Positions 33,942 to 43,581 of a DNA stretch of 64,000 nt are shown in pieces. Position numbers and translations under genes: made by a program. Position 1 is the stretch's first letter. Every line of letters starts with the position of its first letter. The notes beneath the pieces were generated by a model. That model was not told the DNA's origin, searched no databases, and saw only the letters and a program-made list of their open reading frames with translations. Source of the stretch: Spirochaeta isovalerica (lineage in GTDB: Bacteria > Spirochaetota > Spirochaetia > DSM-2461); the NCBI RefSeq assembly GCF_014207565.1, contig NZ_JACHGJ010000001.1:186001-250000 (forward strand). The letters are read 5' to 3'.

Positions 33942-36776
33942 ATGGATAGAATCGTTATAAAAGGTGCCCGGGAACACAACCTTAAAAATATAAACCTGGA
34001 AATTCCTAGAGATAAGCTCGTCGTCATTTCAGGTAAAAGCGGAAGCGGAAAGTCCTCTCTCGCTTTTGATACAATCTTTGCTGAAGGGCAGAGACGGTAT
34101 GTGGAATCTCTTTCAGCCTACGCCAGACAATTTCTCGGACGGATGGACAAGCCGGATCTCGATTATATCGAAGGTCTGTCGCCGGCCATATCCATCGAGC
34201 AGAAAACAACTCATAAAAATCCCCGGTCCACCGTGGGAACCATTACAGAAATATACGATTACCTGAGGCTTCTGTTTGCCAGAATAGGTACGGCCCACTG
34301 TCCGACCTGCGGTATTGAAATCAAAGAACAGTCAGTCGATCAGATCATCGACACTGTTCACGAATATCCGGAGGGAAGCAGGATTATCATTCTTGCACCG
34401 GTAGTCAAAGGCAGAAAAGGTCTCCATCAGAAAGTATTTGACGATGCCAGAAAATCCGGATTTGCCAGGGTGCGCGTTGATGGAGAAATCCTCTCTCTCG
34501 ATGATGAAATAGAACTGGAAAAGAACAAAAAGCACAGCATTGAAATTGTTATAGACCGTCTGAAAGTCAGTTCCGAAACGAGAAAAAGGCTGGCTGAATC
34601 TGTGGAGACGGCCCTTGAAATTACAGACGGAAAAGTCATTGCTGTCAAAAAAGGGGAAAATGAAGACGAGGAGACGTTTTTCTCCGAAAAAAATTCCTGT
34701 CCCCATTGCGGTTTCAGCATGCCGGAACTGCAGCCGCGGCTGTTCTCTTTTAACAACCCCTACGGAGCCTGTCCGGACTGCAGCGGTCTGGGAATGACAA
34801 TGGAATTCGACCGGGATCTTATCATGCCTGATAAAAGCCTCTCTTTTAACAAGGGAGGGATCGCGCCCTATAATCCCGATGCCAACTGGCATAGAAGCTG
34901 GTTCGAGGGGCTGGCCAAACACTACGGATTTTCTCTTGATACGCCTCTGGATGAACTGCCTGACAGTATTATAGATGTCCTCTTTGACGGCAGTGATGAC
35001 AAGATCGATATCCTCTATGAAAACCGAGAGGGGACGGGACGTTTTGAATACAACTCAAACTACAAAGGAATCATTCACGATCTGAAGAGACGGTACCGCG
35101 AATCCAGTTCCGACGGTGTCAAGGACTGGCTCGAGAAATACATGGTCAAGCAGAACTGCCGTTCCTGTAACGGAAAAAGACTGCGCGAGGAAAGCCTGGC
35201 CGTGAAGATCGATGATAAGAACATCCATCAGATGACTTCTTATTCTGTCAAGGACGCTGTCGAATTTTTTAAGGGTCTGGAACTGGATCCCACAAAAAAA
35301 CATATTTCCGAACAGATAATGAAAGAGATCCGCGAAAGGCTTTCTTTTCTCCAGAGCGTGGGATTGGAATATCTCTCTCTCGACCGCGAGGCAGCGACGC
35401 TTTCGGGAGGGGAAGCTCAGAGAATACGTCTGGCCACTCAGATCGGTTCCTCCCTTGTCGGAGTCCTTTACATTCTCGATGAGCCGACTATCGGTCTGCA
35501 CCAGAGGGATAATCAGCGCTTGATCGATACGCTGAAACATCTTCGCGATCTGGGAAATACGCTGATTGTCGTCGAACACGACGAACAGACTCTGCGAACA
35601 GCTGACTATATCGTTGATATGGGTCCCGGCGCTGGGATCCACGGCGGGACTGTTACGGCTGAAGGACCGGTTGAGAAAATCCTTTCCGATCCGAACAGTC
35701 TCACAGGGCGATACCTTAGCGGCGATATCTTCATAGAAAGCAATCGTGAAAGACGGGAAGGTAATGGAGAGAAAATTATAATCCATGGAGCCCGTGAGCA
35801 TAATCTCAAAAACCTCACAGTTGAATTTCCTCTGGGAAAGATGATCGTTATCACCGGTGTTTCCGGTTCGGGAAAGTCGACTTTGCTGAGCGATCTCCTT
35901 TACCCCATGCTTCATAATTCGACCAATCGATCGCGCATGAGGGTCGGTGAATGCGATGCCGTCGAGGGAACCGGGAATATAGACAAAGTCATCAGCATAG
36001 ACCAGAGCGCCATAGGCCGGACGCCGCGATCCAACCCGGCGACCTATGTGGGGCTTTTTACTCCTATCCGAGAGCTGTTCGCCTCTCTGCCCGAATCCAA
36101 AGCAAGAGGCTATAAAGCCGGGCGCTTTTCCTTCAACGTGAAAGGCGGCCGCTGTGAACAGTGTCAGGGGGCGGGAACGCAGAAAATCGAAATGCATTTT
36201 CTCCCCGATGTCTATGTCACCTGCGATGTCTGCAAAGGCAAGCGTTTCAACAGAGAGACTCTCGATGTCCGCTATAAGGGAAAAAACATCTATGAAGTTC
36301 TGGAGATGTCAGTGGAAGAGGCTTCCGATTTCTTCGCCGCCATCCCGGCGATAAAAAGAAAAGTTGATACGCTTATGTCTGTCGGACTCGGCTATATCAA
36401 TCTCGGACAGTCAGCTATCACACTGTCGGGGGGCGAGGCTCAGAGAGTGAAGCTCTCGCTCGAACTATCAAAGAGAAGTACGGGTAAGACATTTTATATA
36501 ATAGATGAACCTACGACCGGGTTGCATTTTGCCGATGTGAAGCTGCTTCTGGAGGTGCTTCAGGAGCTTGTGGATAAAGGGAATACCATCTGTATGATTG
36601 AGCACAATCTCGATGTGATCAAACAGGCCGACCATATCATCGATCTCGGTCCGGAAGGCGGAGACAAAGGGGGAACCCTGATCTGTACCGGAACACCCGA
36701 GGAAGTAGCCGAAAACAGTGAATCCTACACCGGGTATTATCTGAAAACTGAACTCACGCGGGGATTGAAGCAGTAA
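33942..36776 (+). CDS. uvrA: Excinuclease ABC subunit A
   Basis: A 944-residue DNA-damage sensor of nucleotide excision repair. It shows two ABC ATPase modules with Walker [11 protein letters not shown] (near residue 30) and [10 protein letters not shown] (near 645), signature motifs [12 protein letters not shown] and [12 protein letters not shown], Walker B ending in LDEPT and IDEPT, and the zinc-binding cysteine pairs CPTC, CPHCGF, CPDC and CEQC with CDVCKGKRF. Length is normal (about 940). The LptD-like gene starts one base after the stop, the same order I recall from Treponema pallidum (TP0514-TP0515). Confidence 0.98.
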   Translation: MDRIVIKGAREHNLKNINLEIPRDKLVVISGKSGSGKSSLAFDTIFAEGQRRYVESLSAYARQFLGRMDKPDLDYIEGLSPAISIEQKTTHKNPRSTVGTITEIYDYLRLLFARIGTAHCPTCGIEIKEQSVDQIIDTVHEYPEGSRIIILAPVVKGRKGLHQKVFDDARKSGFARVRVDGEILSLDDEIELEKNKKHSIEIVIDRLKVSSETRKRLAESVETALEITDGKVIAVKKGENEDEETFFSEKNSCPHCGFSMPELQPRLFSFNNPYGACPDCSGLGMTMEFDRDLIMPDKSLSFNKGGIAPYNPDANWHRSWFEGLAKHYGFSLDTPLDELPDSIIDVLFDGSDDKIDILYENREGTGRFEYNSNYKGIIHDLKRRYRESSSDGVKDWLEKYMVKQNCRSCNGKRLREESLAVKIDDKNIHQMTSYSVKDAVEFFKGLELDPTKKHISEQIMKEIRERLSFLQSVGLEYLSLDREAATLSGGEAQRIRLATQIGSSLVGVLYILDEPTIGLHQRDNQRLIDTLKHLRDLGNTLIVVEHDEQTLRTADYIVDMGPGAGIHGGTVTAEGPVEKILSDPNSLTGRYLSGDIFIESNRERREGNGEKIIIHGAREHNLKNLTVEFPLGKMIVITGVSGSGKSTLLSDLLYPMLHNSTNRSRMRVGECDAVEGTGNIDKVISIDQSAIGRTPRSNPATYVGLFTPIRELFASLPESKARGYKAGRFSFNVKGGRCEQCQGAGTQKIEMHFLPDVYVTCDVCKGKRFNRETLDVRYKGKNIYEVLEMSVEEASDFFAAIPAIKRKVDTLMSVGLGYINLGQSAITLSGGEAQRVKLSLELSKRSTGKTFYIIDEPTTGLHFADVKLLLEVLQELVDKGNTICMIEHNLDVIKQADHIIDLGPEGGDKGGTLICTGTPEEVAENSESYTGYYLKTELTRGLKQ

Positions 36777-36777
36777 T

Positions 36778-39700
36778 TTGAAAACATTAGAGCTGACACC
36801 GCGCAAACTTCTACTAATTCTGCTAGTTTTCAGTTTTCATCCGGTTTTTTCTCAGGATGCCGAAACAGAGGTAAACACTCTGTTTACCGATACGATCTAC
36901 AGCGATATTAATACGGCTTCCTATTATGAGCTGCTCAGTTGGTGCCGGGATCTGGATCTCGATACAAAAGGCAACAGCGATTTCCTGAAAAAACAGTTGT
37001 ATTCTCATTACGATGTGGATCTCAATTCAGTGGAAAGCGGAGAGGGCGAAAGCGACATAATTGTAAAAATCGTGAGCGCTGACCGTTCGGAGTATTACAG
37101 CCTGGAAGAGATCAGCGAAGATTATGTACGCATTTCCGGGCGCGTCAAGCTCATTGTCAAACAGGTTTCTCTCAACACGACACACACAATAGAAGCCGAT
37201 TCCGTACTGTTTAACCAGACGACAGACACGATGACTGCCAGCGGCAATATCATCTACATCAAGGAAGAGAATGGAAACAAAGAGGAATACAGCGGCGATA
37301 ATTTCACTTTCAATGTTCAGAACTGGAAAGGAGTCATTCTGAAAGGGGACTTCAAGCGGACCCAGGAAGTGAACAAGCAGGATATGGAGTTTATCTTCAG
37401 CGGAGATGCTATTAAAAAAGGCGAGGGCGACGTGGTTGTTCTCGATCAGGGATCCATAACATCATGCGAGGAAGAGGAACCCCACTACCGAATCGAGGCA
37501 AAAAAGATCTGGATACTCGGTCCCGATGAATGGGCTATTCTCAATGGAGCTCTCTATATCGGCCATATTCCGGTTCTCTATATCCCTTTCTATCACCTCC
37601 CCGGAAATGATCTGTTTTTTAATCCTGTCATTGGTGATGAGAGCCGCCGTGGTTATTATATTCAGACGACGACCTATCTTCTCGGCAAAAAGCAAAACAG
37701 CGAAGAGGACGACTCATTCTTTATAAATATTGCCGATAGCGATGAAACCTACAAACTCGTGCCGCAGGGCCTTTATCTATTTAAAGAGAAAGGGGAGCCC
37801 GAGAAAGATGCCGGTTCAGATTTTATCAAGTATAAGCTCGACTACTATTCCAGACTCGGCGGTTATACGGCTCTGGAAGGCTCGCTATCTGAGCTGTGGA
37901 AATTGAAAGGGATAAGCTTTGATCTGGGCATAGGCGTCACCAGAAGTATTAAAGGATCGGGCGGCGTTTATACAAATTACTTTGATGAAAACGATTTTAT
38001 AGCCTCCTGGAATGGATCAGATTTCTTCGGCGCGTCCGTTCCCTTCCGGTGGGGGCTTTCATTCGGATTCTCTCTTCTTACGTTTAAATTGAATTTTGAA
38101 TATTTGACAGATCCCTATTTCAGAAGCGATTTTTCGGGAAGAGAGGAGAATTTTGACTGGCTGAACTATCTTCTTTCCCAGACGACCGAGGATGAGGGTG
38201 TTGAGGAGAATGCTCAAAGCTCTCTTAACTGGTCTTTACAGGGCAATATCAATATCCCCAATAAATGGGCGGATGATTATATTAAAAACTTTTCGCTTAG
38301 CTCTTTGAAAGTGAATATGCTGTGGAACAGCAAGGATAACAATGATTATCAGGCTCCTGCCGATCCGCAGGAACTATACGATCCCTACAGTCCATCGAGG
38401 CTTTTCTTTTATCCCTCAAATATCACATGGCCGCAGACTTCCCTCAATCTTTCAGGAGTACTCCTGGAATACAAGACCGGTCCCGGAGATCCTGTTCCTG
38501 AAGACGAACTGGAAGATCGGGATATTATAAAGGCTCCATGGAATGATGGTAATGATAAGGAGAACGGCGAAAAGAAGGGAGATGAAGATTACATCAAGAA
38601 GCCGGAGAGATTCGATGGTATTGCCATTGAAGATGCGGACCAGACGTTTTTTACAAAAATCGACTACAGTCTCACCGGTTATCTCAATTTCACCTCCTAT
38701 ATGAACTCAGAAATATGGGGAAGTCCTGCGGATATCGATTTTGATATACTTAAATCCCTTCTGACAAACAAGAACACATTCAACCTTAATTACAATTTTA
38801 AGTTTTTCGAAGATATTCTTTCTCTATCCGGGAAAAATACCCTAACGGCCGATTATCTCAGTTACTACGGAGATTTCACTGAAGATGAGGAAAGAAACGA
38901 ACTTAACGGAAGGAAACTCAACTGGCTCAATACGCTTGATTTCACAATTAAGCCACTCAGGAATGTCGCTTTTTTCAATAAATCTACAATCAGTTATGAG
39001 TTCGATACCAATTTGTATTCCCTGTCCTATGACGCAGTTCAGGAGGTCTTTCTCAAAGAATGGATAGAGTGGGATGATGACGATATAACAGCGCACAGAG
39101 CGGCAGTCAATATCGATTTTTCCATGCCTCTGCTCACTCTGGCTCTTTCTTTTGATTCCACTCTGCCTCCGCGGGATATCAAACAGTCAATCAGTCCTTC
39201 TCTGGCGTTTTCTATCTGGAAATGGACCGGCAAAGTTGCGGGAAAGGTCACTTATGATGAAAACCAATGGACACCGGAACCTTTAACAGTCAGCACCAGA
39301 CTCGCACCATTAGACGAGGTCAGCCTGTCGGGAGACTTTTCCTATAACTTCGAAAATGAGACTCCCGCATCGCTTTCGGCAGCAATCAAACTCTGGGCGC
39401 TTACTGGATCATACAATATGGCTTATGCAACTGATTATGAGTGGGACAAGGATCTTCAGCAGCTGAAAGATATGGGCAAGGATTTTGTTCCGACTTCATT
39501 TTCTCTCGGAATCAATTATCAATACGAGAGTCCCATGCTCTGGAAGAACCGGATTGCCATGGACGGAAAAATTGATCTGAACCTGAACATGAACCTCCAG
39601 CAATATAATCTGAGTAAACTCGGGTTCAAACTTTCTTATAATCTTCACATTTTCGAATTCCTGGATCTGACATTTTCAATTGATTCATCAAATGAGCAAA

Positions 39701-40044
39701 TATTCCTCTATTTCCCCTCGCTGCGGGACTATTACGGAATTACGGAGGACTACAGCTTTTTCAAGGATCTTTTCAAATCTTTCAACATTTTCAGCTCCGG
39801 ACAGCAGGATCGCTACGAATCATTCTTCAATATGAACTCCCTCAATGTCTCGCTGGTTCATAAGCTGCACGACTGGGACCTTGAAATGACATACAGCGGG
39901 AAACCTGTGCTGGACGAAGGGGTTCTGGAATCGAGATGGGATTCCACTTTTTCCATTCTCGTCCGCTGGAATCCGATTGAAAAACTGAAGGTCCAGAGCA
40001 AATATGCCAACGAGCTCTGGAATGTGGATACGGAGTTTGAATGA
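36778..40044 (+). CDS. LptD/OstA-like outer-membrane beta-barrel protein
   Basis: A 1088-residue protein with TTG start one base after uvrA and a signal peptide (LLLILLVFSFHPVFS). Residues 40-85 are a small helical segment (SYYELLSWCRDLDLD). Residues about 100-250 are an OstA/LptA-like jelly roll (ADSVLFNQTTDTMTASGNI, EEYSGDNFTF, VVVLDQGSITSCEEEEPHY). Then comes a long beta-rich barrel region with alternating aromatic strands, opening with HIPVLYIPFYHLPGNDL, a motif of LptD barrels. LptD inserts LPS into the outer membrane, but many spirochaetes lack LPS, so the cargo here may be another glycolipid. Homology class is likely; the substrate is an open question. Confidence 0.8.
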   Translation: MKTLELTPRKLLLILLVFSFHPVFSQDAETEVNTLFTDTIYSDINTASYYELLSWCRDLDLDTKGNSDFLKKQLYSHYDVDLNSVESGEGESDIIVKIVSADRSEYYSLEEISEDYVRISGRVKLIVKQVSLNTTHTIEADSVLFNQTTDTMTASGNIIYIKEENGNKEEYSGDNFTFNVQNWKGVILKGDFKRTQEVNKQDMEFIFSGDAIKKGEGDVVVLDQGSITSCEEEEPHYRIEAKKIWILGPDEWAILNGALYIGHIPVLYIPFYHLPGNDLFFNPVIGDESRRGYYIQTTTYLLGKKQNSEEDDSFFINIADSDETYKLVPQGLYLFKEKGEPEKDAGSDFIKYKLDYYSRLGGYTALEGSLSELWKLKGISFDLGIGVTRSIKGSGGVYTNYFDENDFIASWNGSDFFGASVPFRWGLSFGFSLLTFKLNFEYLTDPYFRSDFSGREENFDWLNYLLSQTTEDEGVEENAQSSLNWSLQGNINIPNKWADDYIKNFSLSSLKVNMLWNSKDNNDYQAPADPQELYDPYSPSRLFFYPSNITWPQTSLNLSGVLLEYKTGPGDPVPEDELEDRDIIKAPWNDGNDKENGEKKGDEDYIKKPERFDGIAIEDADQTFFTKIDYSLTGYLNFTSYMNSEIWGSPADIDFDILKSLLTNKNTFNLNYNFKFFEDILSLSGKNTLTADYLSYYGDFTEDEERNELNGRKLNWLNTLDFTIKPLRNVAFFNKSTISYEFDTNLYSLSYDAVQEVFLKEWIEWDDDDITAHRAAVNIDFSMPLLTLALSFDSTLPPRDIKQSISPSLAFSIWKWTGKVAGKVTYDENQWTPEPLTVSTRLAPLDEVSLSGDFSYNFENETPASLSAAIKLWALTGSYNMAYATDYEWDKDLQQLKDMGKDFVPTSFSLGINYQYESPMLWKNRIAMDGKIDLNLNMNLQQYNLSKLGFKLSYNLHIFEFLDLTFSIDSSNEQIFLYFPSLRDYYGITEDYSFFKDLFKSFNIFSSGQQDRYESFFNMNSLNVSLVHKLHDWDLEMTYSGKPVLDEGVLESRWDSTFSILVRWNPIEKLKVQSKYANELWNVDTEFE

Positions 40045-40055
40045 TCATTCTATCC

Positions 40056-40085
40056 TTGACCATTTTAACCAATAATAAGTACAAT
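40056..40085 (+). promoter_or_regulatory. Promoter of the pgpH-ybeY block
   Basis: TTGACC (40056-40061), an 18-bp spacer and TACAAT (40080-40085) lie in the 81 bp between the LptD-like gene and pgpH. Both boxes match consensus at five of six positions. Confidence 0.6.
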
Positions 40086-40103
40086 CTCATTTACAGAGGT
40101 ACA

Positions 40104-40133
40104 ATGAACAGAAAAAGTTGGGATAATGGCTGA
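40104..40133 (+). other. Possible nine-codon leader ORF overlapping the pgpH start
   Basis: An ATG at 40104 preceded by AGAGGT encodes MNRKSWDNG and stops at 40131-40133, eight bases past the first base of the pgpH ATG (40126). It has a better ribosome-binding site than pgpH itself, so it could couple translation to pgpH. It is too short to separate from chance. Confidence 0.25.
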
Positions 40134-42345
40134 GCTAATTCAAACGAAATCGGCTGAGCACAACAGTGCTGCCGGTAAAATATCAGTTCCCCTTATTACA
40201 ATTATCATTTCCTATATTCTCTGTGTTTTCATGTTCTCTTTTTTCGGAAACTTTGAAAGAATCTTTCATTCCGATTCCTATTTGGATTATCAGGTCGGAG
40301 ATGTCGTCAAAGAGGACATATATTCCGATATAGATCTATTTCTCATTGACGAAGCTGCCACAGAGAGAAAGAAAAATCTGGCGGAATCTCTGGCGTTCCC
40401 GGTTTTCAAAATTTACGATAACATAACCAGGGACGTTCTCACTTCTTTTGACACCTTTGAATCGGAATTGAAGCTCTTTCTGGAAACGGATCCTGCCGAT
40501 ATCACTGATTTTCATTTTACATCGGGATTGGATGAGGCTCTCGATAGGGAAACGCTTATCGAATTCCTGCAATTGGAAGAGCTCCCGCTGGTTCTGGAAA
40601 CGACAGACAACATCGTTCAGACACTGATGAATCGCGGCATCGCCTACAACGAAGATAAAAATCTGATACCCCCATCCGGCATTGTTGAGGTCTGGCGGGA
40701 ATCGGGTGACAAATTCGATAAGACTTTCCTGAAATACAATCAGATTCCAAGACTCGATTCCCTATCGGAATATATATTCAATGAGCTCAACGGACAGGAT
40801 CTTGATCAGACCATGATTCAGGCGTCAATCGTTTTCTCGCAGTATTTCATAAGGGAAAACTGCTTTCCCGATGAATTTCAGACGCGCCTGAATAAAGATC
40901 TTGCTGCTTCGAAAGTCAAACCTGTGGAAATATATCTGGGCAAGGGTGAGAAAATCCTGGAAAAAGGGCTGGTCGTCACACCGGAAATAGAATCGCGCCT
41001 GCAGGCCATCCGGACAGCGAAAGGCTCGGGAAGCAGTCTCGTATTCTTCTCTCCCATTATTTTCGCGGCCTTTTTATTTGCCTTCGCCGCCATTTATTTT
41101 AAAGTCTTTTCTCCTGAAAAAACCGGAAATTTCCAGATCGGCATTATTATTTATTCTTCACTGGTTCTCATCGTTCTGGTTTCTTATATGATCATTCTAT
41201 TCGCCGGTACACCGGGGGATCTCGCTCCGGGAATATATATACCGGTCGCCCTGTTTTCCATGCTCGTGACTCTGCTGACGAACAAAAAAACAGGATTGAT
41301 TTTTCAGTTGATCCAGTCTCTGGCTCTCTACTACATTTCCGGCTTTAATCTTGAATACCTTGTTCTCCCTCTCGTCTACGGCATCACAGCCAGTCTCGTT
41401 ATAGAGGGCGCAGCAAGGCGTCTCGATATGATCCGCGCCGGCTTGATTCAGGGAGGAGCCCAGGCTTTCTTCTTCGTTCTTTTTTTAATGATTAACGATC
41501 CTGGCTTGTATAGAGCACTGTGGGGCTCTTCCATTGTTTTCGTAAATGGTTTTATCAGCAGTATTCTGGCACTCGGCCTTTTGCCCGTGTTGGAGCACTG
41601 GTTGAGGACAAGTACCAAATTCAGATTGATAGAATTATCAGATTCCAACGCCCCCGTGTTGAAAAATATGCTGGCTAAAGCTCCTGGTACCTATATCCAT
41701 TCCATGAACGTTGCCAATCTCGCGGAGATGGCCTGCCAGGAGATCGGGGCCAATACGCTGCTGGCCAGAGTCGGAGGGCTCTATCATGATATCGGAAAAG
41801 TTGATCAGTCTGAATATTTTATAGAGAACCAGACGGATGTGAACAAGCATGATGATATGAAGCCTTCTCTTTCCGCCGCCGTTTTGAAAGCCCATGTAAA
41901 AATCGGCATAGAAAAAGGCCATGATCTGAATCTTCCCAATGATGTTATTGATATCATAGCCCAGCATCACGCCACATCGACAATGAAGTATTTCTACGAC
42001 AGGGCAATGAAAGAGAAGGGGAACACCAAAGTTAATAGAGACGACTTCTCTTACAGCGGTCCGAATCCCCAGACAAGGGAGGCGGCTATCGTCATGCTCG
42101 CCGATACAATCGAAGCGGCGACCCGGACATTGAAAAAGCCTTCGCTGGCTAAACTGGAGAAATATGTCTGGGAACTCATTATGGATAAGTTTATCTGCGG
42201 AGAATTGAATGACTGCTCTCTGACTTTCAAGGATATGGAATTCGTAAAGGATTCTTTTGTCCATGTTCTGGCCGGGCACTTTCATACCCGCATCGAATAC
42301 CCTGATGATCAGAAAAACAAAGAGAAAGAGAACAGCAATGAATAG
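40126..42345 (+). CDS. pgpH: 7TM-HD cyclic-di-AMP phosphodiesterase (PgpH/YqfF family)
   Basis: A 739-residue membrane protein. A first TM helix lies at residues 18-38, then an extracytoplasmic 7TMR-HDED domain to about 300, about seven TM helices between 305 and 500, and a cytoplasmic HD domain from about 515. HD metal ligands are visible: His in YIHSMNVANLAE, the HD pair in GGLYHDIGKVDQ, and downstream His residues in AAVLKAHVKIG and IAQHHAT. Family members degrade c-di-AMP to pApA. It overlaps ybeY by 8 bp, the conserved order in many bacteria. The domain pattern and neighbour make this call secure; enzyme specificity is by family. Confidence 0.92.
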   Translation: MAELIQTKSAEHNSAAGKISVPLITIIISYILCVFMFSFFGNFERIFHSDSYLDYQVGDVVKEDIYSDIDLFLIDEAATERKKNLAESLAFPVFKIYDNITRDVLTSFDTFESELKLFLETDPADITDFHFTSGLDEALDRETLIEFLQLEELPLVLETTDNIVQTLMNRGIAYNEDKNLIPPSGIVEVWRESGDKFDKTFLKYNQIPRLDSLSEYIFNELNGQDLDQTMIQASIVFSQYFIRENCFPDEFQTRLNKDLAASKVKPVEIYLGKGEKILEKGLVVTPEIESRLQAIRTAKGSGSSLVFFSPIIFAAFLFAFAAIYFKVFSPEKTGNFQIGIIIYSSLVLIVLVSYMIILFAGTPGDLAPGIYIPVALFSMLVTLLTNKKTGLIFQLIQSLALYYISGFNLEYLVLPLVYGITASLVIEGAARRLDMIRAGLIQGGAQAFFFVLFLMINDPGLYRALWGSSIVFVNGFISSILALGLLPVLEHWLRTSTKFRLIELSDSNAPVLKNMLAKAPGTYIHSMNVANLAEMACQEIGANTLLARVGGLYHDIGKVDQSEYFIENQTDVNKHDDMKPSLSAAVLKAHVKIGIEKGHDLNLPNDVIDIIAQHHATSTMKYFYDRAMKEKGNTKVNRDDFSYSGPNPQTREAAIVMLADTIEAATRTLKKPSLAKLEKYVWELIMDKFICGELNDCSLTFKDMEFVKDSFVHVLAGHFHTRIEYPDDQKNKEKENSNE

Positions 42346-42796
42346 TATCGATGTTCTTTGTGAAAATATCGCAGAACCGGAATGGCTGGATAATGTGGAT
42401 CGCTTTTTACAGGCACTTCTGGAAAATCTTAAAATAGAAAACTGGGAATTTTCTCTGACTTTCTGCGATAATGAATTTATTCAGGATCTTAACAGAAATT
42501 ACAGGGAAAAAGACAGCCCAACAGATGTTCTGACCTTTGTCCAGGATGACGATCCTTTTCCTCTGGCGGGAGAGAGCGATCTCCATCATGCAGGTGATAT
42601 TATAATATCCCTCGACACTTTGGCGGAAAATGCCGAATATTTTCATGTGGAAAAAGAGGAAGAGCTCAAGCGTCTTATCGTCCATGGGGTTCTCCATCTT
42701 TCAGGTATGGATCATAGTGATAATTCTCCTGAACAGGAGATGCTTATATTTCAGGAAAAGCTGCTCGGACAGCTTGCAGAGGTGAAAATTTTTTAA
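42338..42796 (+). CDS. ybeY: Endoribonuclease YbeY (16S rRNA maturation)
   Basis: A 152-residue metalloprotein with the diagnostic zinc motif HGVLHLSGMDH near residues 113-123 and the family segment SPTDVLTF. It takes part in 16S rRNA 3'-end maturation and ribosome quality control. I choose the ATG at 42338, overlapping the pgpH stop by 8 bp; the frame is open further upstream inside pgpH, but that would add 27 residues with no counterpart in the family. It is followed by the CBS protein after 4 bp. Confidence 0.95.
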   Translation: MNSIDVLCENIAEPEWLDNVDRFLQALLENLKIENWEFSLTFCDNEFIQDLNRNYREKDSPTDVLTFVQDDDPFPLAGESDLHHAGDIIISLDTLAENAEYFHVEKEEELKRLIVHGVLHLSGMDHSDNSPEQEMLIFQEKLLGQLAEVKIF

Positions 42797-42800
42797 AGAG

Positions 42801-43571
42801 ATGAAATTCTTCAACAAAAGGTTCAAAAACAGAAAAGAAACCATACTGGCGGAAGAGGAACTGGGCGATCTCAATCTGGATGAAAAGGATATGATCCGGG
42901 GTATAGTGGAACTGTCGGATACAAGTATCAAAGAGGTCATAGTGCCCAGGATTGATGTCGTATTTATTTCTGATGAAATCGGAGAGGACGAGCTGTATAA
43001 AACACTTGTCGAATCCGGGCATTCCCGTTTCCCCGTCTACAGAGAGACAATTGACAATGTGATCGGTATTCTCTATGTCAAAGATCTTTTTTCAAAAATC
43101 GTCAATAAAGAGTCGTTAAACATCCCCGAACTGATCAGAAAACCCTATTTCGTTCCTGAAACAATGAAGCTCGATGCCCTATTGAAGGAATTCAAGCACC
43201 GCCGGGTTCATATTGCCATTGCCGTCGATGAATACGGAGGCGTATCCGGTATTGTCTGCATGGAGGACATTATAGAGGAGATCGTCGGGGACATTCAGGA
43301 TGAATTCGATAATGAAGATGAAGATATCCTGGCCGTAGGCGAGGGAATCTATCTCTGTTATGCAAGGGTCAGCATTGAAGATTTCAATGAAGAGCTTTCA
43401 ATGAATATATCCGATGACGATTATGATACTCTCGGCGGGTTCGTTTTTGACCTTTTTGGTAAAATTCCTGTCCGCTTCGAAAAAGTATCCTATGAAGGTG
43501 TCGATTTTATCATCCAGAGTATGGACGGACATAAAATAAACACAATTAAAGTTGTAAAAAAAGATATCTGA
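42801..43571 (+). CDS. CBS-domain protein with CorC_HlyC domain
   Basis: A 256-residue cytosolic protein with two CBS motifs (VPRIDVVFIS and following, about residues 48-165; LYVKDLF, IAVDEYGGVSGIVCMEDIIEEIVGDI) and a C-terminal transporter-associated domain (about 175-255, with YDTLGGFVFDLFGKIP). This is the soluble type related to CorC/YbeX, often placed beside ybeY, and linked to magnesium/cobalt efflux or ribosome metabolism. There is no DUF21 membrane domain. The function of the soluble type is not settled. Confidence 0.9.
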   Translation: MKFFNKRFKNRKETILAEEELGDLNLDEKDMIRGIVELSDTSIKEVIVPRIDVVFISDEIGEDELYKTLVESGHSRFPVYRETIDNVIGILYVKDLFSKIVNKESLNIPELIRKPYFVPETMKLDALLKEFKHRRVHIAIAVDEYGGVSGIVCMEDIIEEIVGDIQDEFDNEDEDILAVGEGIYLCYARVSIEDFNEELSMNISDDDYDTLGGFVFDLFGKIPVRFEKVSYEGVDFIIQSMDGHKINTIKVVKKDI

Positions 43572-43581
43572 GGTAGTCTCC

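Noticed and set aside
35055-36197. 380-codon open frame on the minus strand within uvrA
   Set aside because: The plus frame is a complete, well-conserved uvrA; the opposite frame has no features of its own.
42257-42337. Upstream extension of ybeY
   Set aside because: It lies wholly within pgpH and adds 27 residues not found in the family; the ATG at 42338 overlaps the pgpH stop in the usual way.
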